This document shows positions 7,122 to 14,761 of a stretch of DNA of 19,821 nt, piece after piece. The DNA comes from Actinocrinis sp046724665 (lineage in GTDB: Bacteria; Actinomycetota; Actinomycetes; Streptomycetales; Catenulisporaceae). The position numbers were made by a program, and so were the translations under genes. The notes under the pieces are model-generated. The model made no database searches, was not told the origin of the DNA, and saw only the letters and a list, made by a program, of their open reading frames with translations. Position 1 is the first letter of the stretch. Each line of letters starts with the position of its first letter. The stretch is taken from contig JBKOWZ010000175.1 in NCBI GenBank assembly GCA_046724665.1, positions 1-19,821 of the forward strand, given 5' to 3'.

Positions 7122-8681
7122 TCACTGCTGCTGTTGCTGCTGCTGTTCTTCGGCGGCCGGGCCGCTCTGCTGTTCTGTCACGGACCCGCGCAGGTTGCTC
7201 GGCGCCGGCTCGTCCACCGTCGGCCGCACCGCCTCGCGCGGCGCGGGCGCGTGGTGCGCCAGCACCCAGGTGTCCTTCGAGCCGCCGCCCTGGCTTGAGT
7301 TGACCACCAGCGCCCCCTCGGGCAGCGCGACCCTGGTCAGCCCGCCCGGCAGCACCCAGACGTCGTCGCCGTCGTTGACGGCGAAGGGGCGCAGGTCGAT
7401 GTGCCGCGGCGCGAACCGCTCGTCAACGAAGGTCGGCGAGGTGGACAGCGCCACCGGCCGCTGGGCGATCCACCCGCGCGGATTGGCCCGCACCGTCGCG
7501 CGCAGCTTGCTCAGCGTCCGCTCATCCGCCTGCGGGCCGATCACGATGCCCTTGCCGCCGGCGCCGTCCACCGGCTTGAGCACGAGCGTGTCGAGCGAGT
7601 CGAGCACCCACGCCAGCCGGTCCGGATCGTCCAGCCGGTGCGTCTCGACGTTCTCCAGGACGGGGTCCTCGTCCAGGTAGAACTTGATCAGCTCCGGTAT
7701 GTACGTGTAGATCAGCTTGTCGTCGGCGGCGCCGCAGCCGACCGCGTTGGCGATGGTCACCCGCCCGGCGCGGGCCGCGTTGAGGATCCCCGGGCAGCCG
7801 ATCACCGAGTCCGGGCGGAAATGCAGCGGATCGAGGAACTCGTCGTCGATCCGGCGGTAGACCACGTGCACCGGCTGCTCGCCCGCCGTGGTGCGCATCC
7901 GCACCCTGTTGCCCGAGCAGATCAGGTCCCTGCCCTCCACCAGCTCGACCCCCATCAGCCGGGCCAGCAGCGCGTGCTCGAAGTAGGCGGAGTTCGCCAC
8001 ACCTGGGGTGAGCACCACGACCACCGGGTCGGCGACCCCGGTCGGCGCGGCGGCCCGCAGCGCGGCCAGCAGCCGCTCCGGGTAGTCGTCCACCGGCCGC
8101 ACCCGGTGCTCGGCGAACAGACCCGGGAAGGTGCGGGCCATGATCCGCCGGTTCTCCATCACGTAGCTCACCCCGGACGGCACCCGCGCGTTGTCCTCCA
8201 GCACCCGGAACCGGCCGTCGGTATCGCGCACCAGGTCGATCCCGGCCACGTGCACCCGCACCCCGTTCACCGGCTCGACCCCGTGCGCGGCCCGGTAGAA
8301 GCCGCCGCCGGTCAGCACCACCGTGCGCGGCACGATCCCTTCGGTGAACACCGTCCCCGCGCCGTAAACGTCGGCCAGGAACGCCTCCAGCGCCCGGACC
8401 CGCTGGCGTACGCCCCGGTCGATCACGTCCCACTCGGCCGCCGCGATCACCCGCGGCACCAGGTCGAGCGGGAAGGGGCGCTCCTCGCCGCCGAGCGCGA
8501 AGGTCACCCCCCGGTCGGTGAACGCCCGCGCCACCTGGTCCACCCGGAAGCGCAGCTCCGCGGGGTCAAGGTGCTCCAAGGCCGCGAACACCGGTTCGTA
8601 GGCGCGCCGCGGTATCCCGGGCGCCTCGAACATCTCGTCCCAGGCCACGGAAAGCGTGTACGCGTCAAAAACGTCCGCCAT
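7122..8681 (-). CDS. Circularly permuted ATP-grasp protein with polyglutamine C-terminus
   Basis: Member of the CP-ATP-grasp family (DUF404/DUF407), predicted to form an amide or peptide bond using ATP. The start MADVFDAYTLSVAWDEMFE matches the family N-terminus, so ATG 8681 is preferred over the upstream GTG 8699. Visible core motifs are LEDNARVPSGVSYVMENR and the nucleotide-binding KPVDGAGGKG (Lys369). It is 519 aa. The last 40 or so residues are low complexity and end in seven Gln codons (CAG/CAA), unlike the rest of the protein. No ribosome site precedes ATG 8681, and a promoter-like TTGACA lies nearby, so the transcript may be leaderless. First gene of the trio operon. Confidence 0.88.
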   Translation of the reverse strand: MADVFDAYTLSVAWDEMFEAPGIPRRAYEPVFAALEHLDPAELRFRVDQVARAFTDRGVTFALGGEERPFPLDLVPRVIAAAEWDVIDRGVRQRVRALEAFLADVYGAGTVFTEGIVPRTVVLTGGGFYRAAHGVEPVNGVRVHVAGIDLVRDTDGRFRVLEDNARVPSGVSYVMENRRIMARTFPGLFAEHRVRPVDDYPERLLAALRAAAPTGVADPVVVVLTPGVANSAYFEHALLARLMGVELVEGRDLICSGNRVRMRTTAGEQPVHVVYRRIDDEFLDPLHFRPDSVIGCPGILNAARAGRVTIANAVGCGAADDKLIYTYIPELIKFYLDEDPVLENVETHRLDDPDRLAWVLDSLDTLVLKPVDGAGGKGIVIGPQADERTLSKLRATVRANPRGWIAQRPVALSTSPTFVDERFAPRHIDLRPFAVNDGDDVWVLPGGLTRVALPEGALVVNSSQGGGSKDTWVLAHHAPAPREAVRPTVDEPAPSNLRGSVTEQQSGPAAEEQQQQQQQ

Positions 8682-8687
8682 GACCAG

Positions 8688-8719
8688 AACGTAGGGCACT
8701 GTTGTTTCAAAGTTGTCAA
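8688..8719 (-). promoter_or_regulatory. Candidate promoter of the ATP-grasp trio, possibly leaderless
   Basis: The minus strand has a perfect TTGACA (8719-8714) and TACGTT (8693-8688) placed 6 nt before ATG 8681, where a leaderless start would put +1. The 20-nt spacer is longer than usual, which weakens the call. The rest of the 8700-8786 gap holds only a 12-bp palindrome, gggccgcggccc (8736-8747). Confidence 0.4.
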
Positions 8720-8786
8720 CCGCCGCGGCGCGCTTGGGCCGCGGCCCGCGACATGCCTGTGCCCGCTCACGGCCGAACGGTCGTGT

Positions 8787-9842
8787 TCACGGGCCTCGCC
8801 TCGCCGCCGCTCTGGCGCGGGCCGGCCGTGTCGGGCTGTCTGAGTCGGGGGAGTACCTCGTGACCGAGGCGGTGATGTTGCGGGTGACGGACGCGGGGTT
8901 GCCTGCGCCTTCGACGAAGAGGAGCAGGCGGCTGACTCCGGTGGCGCTGATCGAGGCGCGTAGTGCGGCGATGCAGTAGTCGGGGTCGCCGACGGGGTGG
9001 ATGGCCAGGAGGTGTTCGGTGTAGGCGTCGGGGTCGCGGGTGGAGTGTGGTGCGCCGTCGAGCCGGGTGTGGGCGGCCAGGCCGTCGCGCAGCCAGCCGG
9101 GCATGGTGGCGTGCAGGGTCGCCAGGGCCTGGGCGCGGGAGTCGGCGACGTGTGCGACCGCGACTGCGGTGTGTGCGGCATGCGGGTTGCCGTGGGTGCG
9201 GATGAGTTGTGCCTTCTCCTGGTCGGTGGCGTGCATGCCCAGCAGCATGGGCAGGCCGACGCGGGCGGCCAGACGTGCGGAGCGCGGGGAGGTGCAGGCG
9301 AGCAGGACAGGTGGTGGCTGGGGTGGGCGGGGCACGACGGGGACGGCGCGGAAGGCGTGGCGCCGACCGTTCCAGCCGAGTGTGCCGTCCTGGCCGCCGG
9401 CCAGCCAGCGGGTGAGCAGCTCGAGGGATTCGGGGAAGTGCTCGTCGTACGCGGCCGCGCCGGTGCCGAACACTTCCAGATCGACCCAGGGGCCGCCGCG
9501 TCCGACGCCGAGGGTGAAACGGCCCGGGTACAGCAGTGAGAGCATCGCGGCCTGTTCGGCCAGGGCGACCGGGTGGGTGGTGGGCAGCACGCTGACGGCG
9601 GTGCCGACGCCGATGCGGTGGGTGGCGCCGAGCAGCGCGGCGGCCAGGGTGATGGCGGAGGGGCAGGTGCCGTAGGGCATGAAGTGGTGTTCGGCGACGA
9701 AGACGTCGTCGAAGCCGTGCTGTTCGGCGGCGGCCGCGTAGTGGGGCAGCATGGCGAGGGCCTGTTCGTTGCTGCGGCCGGGGAAGCGGGCGCCGAGCAG
9801 GAACAGGCCGATGCGGACGGCGGGTGTGTGAGAGGTCGTCAC
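8787..9842 (-). CDS. LLM-class (luciferase-like) flavin-dependent monooxygenase
   Basis: Bacterial luciferase-fold TIM-barrel oxidoreductase that would use reduced FMN or F420. It has the typical N-terminal strand VRIGLFLLGARFPG, then FVAEHHF, RIGVGTAVSVLPTTHPVALAEQAA and GRFTLGVGRGGPW. It is 351 aa, the family norm. GTG 9842 is chosen because it overlaps the zur stop by 4 nt (GTGA), a clear coupling signal; the longer in-frame extension to 9878 would intrude into zur. It is the last gene of the zinc-uptake operon, an unusual partner. The substrate is unknown and a role in zinc-limited metabolism is only inference. Confidence 0.85.
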   Translation of the reverse strand: MTTSHTPAVRIGLFLLGARFPGRSNEQALAMLPHYAAAAEQHGFDDVFVAEHHFMPYGTCPSAITLAAALLGATHRIGVGTAVSVLPTTHPVALAEQAAMLSLLYPGRFTLGVGRGGPWVDLEVFGTGAAAYDEHFPESLELLTRWLAGGQDGTLGWNGRRHAFRAVPVVPRPPQPPPVLLACTSPRSARLAARVGLPMLLGMHATDQEKAQLIRTHGNPHAAHTAVAVAHVADSRAQALATLHATMPGWLRDGLAAHTRLDGAPHSTRDPDAYTEHLLAIHPVGDPDYCIAALRASISATGVSRLLLFVEGAGNPASVTRNITASVTRYSPDSDSPTRPARARAAARRGP

Positions 9843-10306
9843 CGGTCGGCGGCGCTGTCGGCCTGGCACTGCGAGCACAGTCCGGTCAGTTCGACGACGT
9901 GTTCGACCTGCGCGAAGCCGAGGTCCGCCGCCGTGGTCTTAGCCCAGCGCTCCAGGGCACGGGAGGCGATCGGGACGTTGAACCCGCAGGAGCGGCAGCG
10001 CAGGTAGTGCTGGTGCTCGGTGGTCGGTCGGGCGCGGAACTGCCGGCGTCCCGCCTCGTCGCGCACGGTATCGACGAGTCCTGCTTCGGTCAGCGCGTGC
10101 AGGGTGCGGTACACGGTGGTCAGGCCGATGGTCTCGCCCTTCTCGCCCAGGCGCTGGTGCAGGGCTTGGGCGCTGATGAAGTCGGGGTGCTCGGCCAGGG
10201 CACCGAGCAGGGCGCGGCGTTGGCGGGTGTTGCGTCCCGCCGACACCCCTTCGGCGGTGTCGCCCGCGCCTGCGGCACGGGTGGCGCGGTGCGCGCTCTT
10301 GACCAT
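9839..10306 (-). CDS. zur: Zur, zinc-responsive Fur-family repressor
   Basis: Fur-family regulator of 155 aa. The winged HTH includes TRQRRALLGAL and TTVYRTLHALTEAGLVD. The dimerisation half has TEHQHYLRCRSCG and a second cysteine pair: Cys104/Cys107 and Cys144/Cys147 make the structural zinc site, and the His-rich strand supplies the sensing site. Assignment to Zur rather than Fur rests on its place in a ZnuABC-type operon and on Zur-box-like sites in front of znuA. GGGAG lies 5 nt before ATG 10306, and it begins 20 nt after the second permease gene. With zinc bound it should repress its own operon; release under zinc starvation gives autoregulation. Confidence 0.88.
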   Translation of the reverse strand: MVKSAHRATRAAGAGDTAEGVSAGRNTRQRRALLGALAEHPDFISAQALHQRLGEKGETIGLTTVYRTLHALTEAGLVDTVRDEAGRRQFRARPTTEHQHYLRCRSCGFNVPIASRALERWAKTTAADLGFAQVEHVVELTGLCSQCQADSAADR

Positions 10307-10326
10307 GGTGGCTCCCGGGTGGCTGC

Positions 10327-11214
10327 TCAGGGCTGCGCGGTCACTCGTTCCGGATGCGGCGTGGCGCTGCGGGCGGGGGTGTGGTTGCCGCCGCGGCGCT
10401 GTCGCAGTCGGTGTGTGGTCAGGGCGGCGGCGTAGCCGACGGCGGCGATGGCGGTGATCGCGAAGCTGGGCGGCAGCCGGGGCGCGTAGTAGGCCAGGGC
10501 GAGCCCGGCCCACATCTCGGCCACCGCCAGGCCAGTCGCCAGCGCCATGCCCCGGTACGGACGGTCGGTCAGCAGGTGTGCGCTGCCTGCGGGCGCCGCG
10601 ATCAGGCCGAGCAGCAGCAGCGCGCCGACCGCCTGGGTCGCCTCGGCGCAGGCCGCGCCGACCAGGACCAGGAAGGCGAAGCCGAGGGCGCGCACCGGCA
10701 CGCCGCGCGCGGCGGCCACCGCGGGGTCGAGCGAGGCGAACAGCAGCGGCCGCGCGATCACCAGCATCAGGGCTATGACTCCCGCGCCGATCCACAGCGC
10801 GAGTGCGGCCTGTGTGCTGGAGAGCCCGAAGATCGAGCCGAACAGGACGCTGACGGTCCCGTTGCCGTTGCCGCCGCCGGAGTGGTTGGTGGTGTACAGG
10901 GTCAGGAAGAACACCCCGAGGCCGAGGATCCAGGCGAACACGCTGCCGATCACCACGTCGTCCGCGCGTCCGCGCTCGCCGAGCGCACCGAGCAGCAGCG
11001 CGACCAGGACTGCCGCGGCGAACAGGCCGATGCGCAGGTCGATGCCGAACGCGAGGGCGGCCAGCGCTCCGGTGAAGGCGACGTGGGAGAGCGCGTCGCT
11101 GGTGAACACCTGCGCGCGCAGGACCAGGAAGTACCCGGTCAGCCCGCACGCCAGCGCGATCCCGGTGCCGGCCAGCAGCGCGTGCACCATGAACGGGTGC
11201 TCGAAGATGGTCAT
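10327..11214 (-). CDS. Zinc/manganese-type ABC transporter permease 2
   Basis: ABC-3 family metal permease of 295 aa with about eight hydrophobic segments (LLAGTGIALACGLTGYFLVL onward) and the family signature around TSDALSHVAFTGALAAL. ATG 11214 overlaps the stop of the first permease gene (ATGA). A much longer open frame continues upstream but is only a shadow of the other permease gene. Homologous to its neighbour, sharing PLLFAS-DPAVAAARGVPVRALG, so the pair probably forms a heterodimeric channel with the shared ATPase. The polar C-terminal tail (about 25 residues) is rich in Arg, Thr and Pro. Confidence 0.87.
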   Translation of the reverse strand: MTIFEHPFMVHALLAGTGIALACGLTGYFLVLRAQVFTSDALSHVAFTGALAALAFGIDLRIGLFAAAVLVALLLGALGERGRADDVVIGSVFAWILGLGVFFLTLYTTNHSGGGNGNGTVSVLFGSIFGLSSTQAALALWIGAGVIALMLVIARPLLFASLDPAVAAARGVPVRALGFAFLVLVGAACAEATQAVGALLLLGLIAAPAGSAHLLTDRPYRGMALATGLAVAEMWAGLALAYYAPRLPPSFAITAIAAVGYAAALTTHRLRQRRGGNHTPARSATPHPERVTAQP

Positions 11215-12095
11215 GACGTGCTCCCGGCCCGGATCACCCGGGCGAGCGCGGCGGCGCGGCCCGGCACGTGCGCGGCGACATAAGCGGCGAACGCGAACGT
11301 GGTGACGTAGAACCCGATCGGATACGGAGTGAAGTAGGCCACCGCGAGCGCCACCCAGGTCACCAGCACCCCGATCAACACGGTGAGCAGCAGGCTGAGG
11401 GCCGGGCGCGCGGTGAGCCGCTGGGCGGTGGCGGCGGGCATCACCAGCAGCGCGAACACCAGCAGGGAGCCGGTGATCTGGGAGACCTCGGCCGCCGCGG
11501 CGCCCAGCAGGACAAGGAACAGCGCGCCGAGGGCCCGCACCGGCACCCCGCGCGCGGCGGCCACCGCCGGGTCCACCGAGGCGAACAGCAGCGGCCGCCC
11601 GATCGCCGCCAGCGCCGCGAGCACCAGCACGGCGACCGCGGCGATGACGGTCACGTCGCCGCTGGTGATGCCGAGGAAGCTGCCGAACAGCAGGCCTTCG
11701 ACGCCGCCCAGGAACGAGCCGGACAGGGAGACGAACAGCATCCCGCAGGCCAGCGCGAAGGCCTGGACCACGCCGGTCAGCGCCGACTCGTGCGCCAGCC
11801 CGCCCTCGCCCGGCCGCGCCAGCAGCGCGATCATCAGCGCGGCGCCGATACAGAACCCGAAGTAGCCGTAGGAGGCGCCGATGCCCAGCAGCGCAGCCCC
11901 GGCGGCGCCGGGAAAGCCGACCATGGCCACGGTGTGCCCGGCGAAGGTCTGGCGTCGCAGCACCATGAACCAGCCGACCACTCCCGCGACGACGGCCACG
12001 ACCGCACCGGCCCGGTAGGCGTTGACCATCGACGGCAGCGACCACAGCTGCTGGATGTCCAGGACGGGATTCCAGGACGGGGTGGGATCAGACAT
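11211..12095 (-). CDS. Zinc/manganese-type ABC transporter permease 1
   Basis: ABC-3 family metal permease of 294 aa. It has a short polar N-terminus, then YRAGAVVAVVAGVVGWFMVL, FAGHTVAMVGFPGAAGAALLG and about eight further membrane segments. GGAGGG lies 7 nt before ATG 12095. The start overlaps the ATPase gene end by 8 nt and the stop overlaps the next permease (ATGA), so the three are translationally coupled. It is clearly paralogous to permease 2, and a 63-bp stretch (11536-11598 here, 10691-10753 there) differs at only 4 positions. Confidence 0.87.
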   Translation of the reverse strand: MSDPTPSWNPVLDIQQLWSLPSMVNAYRAGAVVAVVAGVVGWFMVLRRQTFAGHTVAMVGFPGAAGAALLGIGASYGYFGFCIGAALMIALLARPGEGGLAHESALTGVVQAFALACGMLFVSLSGSFLGGVEGLLFGSFLGITSGDVTVIAAVAVLVLAALAAIGRPLLFASVDPAVAAARGVPVRALGALFLVLLGAAAAEVSQITGSLLVFALLVMPAATAQRLTARPALSLLLTVLIGVLVTWVALAVAYFTPYPIGFYVTTFAFAAYVAAHVPGRAAALARVIRAGSTS

Positions 12096-13005
12096 CAGCG
12101 AGCCCTCCGGTTCCGCTGCTCGTACCGATCGCATGCCGGTCGCTGTGCAGCGCCGGGGCTTCCGGGCCGCCGACCACCACCAGGCGCCCGTCCGAGCTGC
12201 GCAGCACCTCCACCGGCGTGCCGTACAGGCGGGTGAGTGTATCGGTCGTGATCACTTCGTCGGGGGAGCCCGCGGCGACGCCGCCCGTGGCGATGTACAC
12301 CACCCGGTCCAGGTACGGCAGGATCGGGTTCACGTCGTGCGCGACCATGACCACCGCCACGTTCTCCTGGCGGCAGATCCGGTGGATCAGTGCCGCGACG
12401 GAGGCCTGATTCGGCAGGTCGAGCGAGTCCAGCGGCTCGTCGAGCAGCAGCAGGCGTGGGCGGCGCACCAGTGCCTGGGCGATCAGCAGCCGCTGCTGCT
12501 CGCCGCCGGAGCACTCGCCGATCGGGCGCCGCGCGTAGTGCTCGGCGCCGATCAGGTCGATCACCTCGCGGACCCGCGCTTCGGCCCGGCGGTGTGCGAC
12601 GCCACGTGGCCCGAAGGTGGGCAGCGGCACGCCCCAGCGGTCCCCGTCCAGGCCCAAGCGCACGACGTCCATGCCGCGGATGCGCAGCGAGGCGTCGAAG
12701 CTGCGCCGCTGCGGCAGGTACCCTATCCGCTCCCCGGCGGCGCCCGGCGGGCGGCCCAGCACCGCGACGGAACCGCTCGCGAACGGCATCACGCCCAGCA
12801 GGACCTTGATCAGGGTGGACTTGCCGACCCCGTTGGGCCCGAGCACGGCCACGAACTCGCCAACGCCGACCGCCAGGTCCACCCCGCTCCACAGCGTGAG
12901 CCCGCCCACGGCCGCCGCGGCGGCGCGCAGCTCGATCACCGGACCCGCATCCACGCCGGAGTGCGTGCCCGCGGGCGGGCCCGTGCCGGTCCCCGAGGTA
13001 GCCAT
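12088..13005 (-). CDS. znuC: Zinc-type ABC transporter ATP-binding protein
   Basis: ATPase subunit powering metal import. Walker A is GPNGVGKST (Lys62), the signature is ECSGGEQQR (Ser166, with Cys in place of the usual Leu), Walker B is LLLLDEP (Asp189-Glu190), and the H-loop His223 lies in VAHD. It is 305 aa; the last 30 or so residues are a low-complexity tail. ATG 13005 is preferred because AGGTGA lies 5 nt before it; GTG 13014 is possible. It follows znuA after 67 nt and overlaps permease 1. The gene symbol reflects the operon with Zur rather than a proven substrate; manganese transport cannot be excluded. Confidence 0.87.
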   Translation of the reverse strand: MATSGTGTGPPAGTHSGVDAGPVIELRAAAAAVGGLTLWSGVDLAVGVGEFVAVLGPNGVGKSTLIKVLLGVMPFASGSVAVLGRPPGAAGERIGYLPQRRSFDASLRIRGMDVVRLGLDGDRWGVPLPTFGPRGVAHRRAEARVREVIDLIGAEHYARRPIGECSGGEQQRLLIAQALVRRPRLLLLDEPLDSLDLPNQASVAALIHRICRQENVAVVMVAHDVNPILPYLDRVVYIATGGVAAGSPDEVITTDTLTRLYGTPVEVLRSSDGRLVVVGGPEAPALHSDRHAIGTSSGTGGLADV

Positions 13006-13072
13006 TATCGTCACCTGATTCGCCGTCGTCGGTTCGCCGCCGTCTGGTCCGCCGTACCGTGCCGCATCGACG

Positions 13073-14023
13073 CTACTTACCGGTCGCCTGTGCCAGCGCG
13101 GCCTGCAACGCCTGGAGCTCGGCGACCTGCCACTGCTGGAAGGAGGCCCCCGCCGGGGTGAGAGTCTCGGTGACCGTGGCCACCGGGATGCCCTCGGCCT
13201 TGGCCTCGGCGACCTGGGCGGAGATGTCCGGGGTGGAGTTCTGCGAGTTGTAGACGTAGACCTTGATCGCCTTGGTCTTGATCTGCCGGTCGATCAGGCT
13301 CTTGTCAGCCGCGGTGGGGTCGTTGCCCTGGCTGATGTCCTTGAGGAACGAGTACGGGGTGAGCATCTTCAGCCCCAGGCTGTCGGCCAGCCCCGAGACG
13401 ATCGACTCCGACGCGCCGATCGGCGTGCCCGCGTACTTGGCCTTGATGTCCGCCTCGAGCTGGTTGTACTGCCCGAGGGTCTGGTTCTCGAACGCGGTCT
13501 TCTGCGCGTCGAAGTAGGCTGCGTCGGCCGGGTCAGCCTTCTTGTACGCGGCGGTGATCGCGTCGATCACCTTGTACACGCTGGCACGGGAGTACCACTG
13601 GTGCGGGTTGTCGCCGTCCTTGAGCCCGACGATGTCGCCGACCGTGAGCAGCGTGCGGCCCGGGTTCGGGTTGGCGGCCGCCAGCTTCGGCGCCCAGGAC
13701 GAGTCGTAGCCGAGGCCGTTCTGGATGAAGATCTGCGCCGCGGCGATCGTGCGGGCGTCGGACGCGGTGGCCTCGTAGTCGTGCGGGTCGCTGTCCGGGT
13801 TGTCGATGATCGAGGTCTGCGTCACGTGGGCGCCGCCGAGCTGCGCCGCGATCGAGCCCCAGAAGTTCTCGGCGGCCACCACCGCGATCTTCGTCGAGCC
13901 GCCGCTGCCGGTGGCGCCCGTGGAGGAGGCGGCCGGGGCGGTGGTGGCGCAGGCCGCCAGCGCGGCCGGGGCGAGGAGCGCTGCCGTGCCGCCCGCGATC
14001 CTGCGCATCGTGATCGTCCGCAT
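13073..14023 (-). CDS. znuA: Zinc-binding lipoprotein of ABC importer (ZnuA-like, cluster A-I)
   Basis: Solute-binding protein that captures the metal outside the membrane. The lipobox LAAC places lipidated Cys25 after a twin-Arg-containing signal peptide. Likely ligands are His81 (DPHDYE), His141 (NPHQWY) and Glu206 (GASESI); the fourth position near VYVYNSQN lacks the usual Asp. Unlike many ZnuA proteins it has no His-rich loop. It is 316 aa. GAGGGG lies 6 nt before ATG 14023. First gene of the zinc operon, directly downstream of two Zur-box-like sites. Zinc is inferred from Zur control and context; the family also includes manganese binders. Confidence 0.85.
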   Translation of the reverse strand: MRTITMRRIAGGTAALLAPAALAACATTAPAASSTGATGSGGSTKIAVVAAENFWGSIAAQLGGAHVTQTSIIDNPDSDPHDYEATASDARTIAAAQIFIQNGLGYDSSWAPKLAAANPNPGRTLLTVGDIVGLKDGDNPHQWYSRASVYKVIDAITAAYKKADPADAAYFDAQKTAFENQTLGQYNQLEADIKAKYAGTPIGASESIVSGLADSLGLKMLTPYSFLKDISQGNDPTAADKSLIDRQIKTKAIKVYVYNSQNSTPDISAQVAEAKAEGIPVATVTETLTPAGASFQQWQVAELQALQAALAQATGK

Positions 14024-14044
14024 GCCATACCCCTCGACTGAAGA

Positions 14045-14059
14045 TGAACATCGTTTTCA
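14045..14059. promoter_or_regulatory. Zur box 1, downstream of the transcription start
   Basis: TGAACATCGTTTTCA is a 7-1-7 inverted repeat very close to the actinobacterial Zur consensus. It lies 34 bp (centre to centre) from box 2, on the znuA leader side. Confidence 0.7.
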
Positions 14060-14072
14060 AGCTGTTGGGTAG

Positions 14073-14101
14073 AGGATATGAAAATCGTTTTGGTTAGGCA
14101 A
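14073..14101 (-). promoter_or_regulatory. Promoter of the znu-zur operon
   Basis: The minus strand has TTGCCT (14101-14096), a 17-nt spacer and TATCCT (14078-14073), a good sigma-70-type match. Start of transcription would be near 14066. The spacer is almost entirely occupied by Zur-box-like site 2. Confidence 0.65.
14079..14093. promoter_or_regulatory. Zur box 2, between -35 and -10
   Basis: TGAAAATCGTTTTGG matches the actinobacterial Zur consensus TGAAAATnATTTTCA closely in the left half and more weakly at the right end. Binding here would block RNA polymerase directly. Confidence 0.65.
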
Positions 14102-14409
14102 GCGGCAGCGGGAATGTTTCGCCGCCGCATCGGCATGCGCTGGAAGCGCGGCGCAATACGCGCGCCCGCGCTCGGATCATGGACATAGCCTGCTGAATCG
14201 CCTGCCGCGGCGTCCATGTGGAGAGCGCAGGGAGCGTATCAGGGGTCTGTGCGCGCCCTGATTGCGGCGTGGCGCCCTGGAATGTGTCGGCGAGTCGTAT
14301 TCCTACATGCGAACTTTGCCATATATTGATGTATCGCTGGATGAAGCCGTCCATACGCCCACCCGGGGCGCGGACGGCGGCGCGCGAAAAGGAGAAGGGG
14401 GAGCGTCAG

Positions 14410-14703
14410 ATGTCTGTCGCCACCGAGCACAGCCCGCACACCGACCACCCGCACGCGCACGGCGAGGGCTGCGGCCACGTCGCCTTTGCGCACGGCGACC
14501 ACGTCGACTACGCCCACGACGGACACGTGCACCGCGTCCACGAGGACCACGCGGACGAGTGCGGCACGGCGCAGCACTCCGAGCACGGGCACGAGCACGC
14601 GCCGGACTGCGGGCACGTGGCCGTCCCGCACGAGGACCACACCGACTACGTGCACGACGGCCACCGGCACGCCGCCCACGCCGGGCACTGGGACGAGCAC
14701 TAG
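14410..14703 (+). CDS. Histidine-rich metal-binding protein with two internal repeats
   Basis: Small soluble protein of 97 aa with 26 His, 3 Cys and many Asp/Glu; no signal peptide or membrane segment. Two related units are seen, about residues 21-50 and 67-95, each starting CGHVA and containing HxDHxDYxHDGHxH, so it arose by internal duplication. Such composition suggests binding of several zinc (or nickel/cobalt) ions, as buffer, store or chaperone. GGGGAG lies 6 nt before ATG 14410. It is divergent from the znu operon and upstream of a SmtB-type repressor, which supports a zinc role. Homologues are usually annotated hypothetical. The gap before it (14102-14409) shows an AT-rich spot, catatattgatgtat, near 14320-14334 that could hold its promoter, without a clear -35. 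Confidence 0.8.
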   Translation: MSVATEHSPHTDHPHAHGEGCGHVAFAHGDHVDYAHDGHVHRVHEDHADECGTAQHSEHGHEHAPDCGHVAVPHEDHTDYVHDGHRHAAHAGHWDEH

Positions 14704-14761
14704 AACCGGCCCGCCCCGGCGGCGTCAGCACAGGTCGGGCAGCGCACGCTCGAACCAATAT

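Noticed and set aside
8736..8747. gggccgcggccc palindrome as terminator or operator
   Set aside because: It has no loop and no T-run, and GC-rich palindromes of this size are expected by chance in this DNA.
10307..11149. Upstream extension of the zur frame
   Set aside because: It is a shadow of permease 2; ATG 10306 has a good ribosome site and gives a normal Zur length.
11215..12045. Long minus-strand open frame continuous with permease 2, extending it to 572 residues
   Set aside because: It overlaps permease 1 in another frame, is Arg/Gly-rich without membrane segments, and the ATGA junction gives a natural start at 11214.
14311..14340. AT-rich spot considered as a third Zur box or SmtB site for the His-rich gene
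   Set aside because: No 7-1-7 repeat or similarity to the smtB dyad beyond a short ttgcca; kept only as a possible promoter region.
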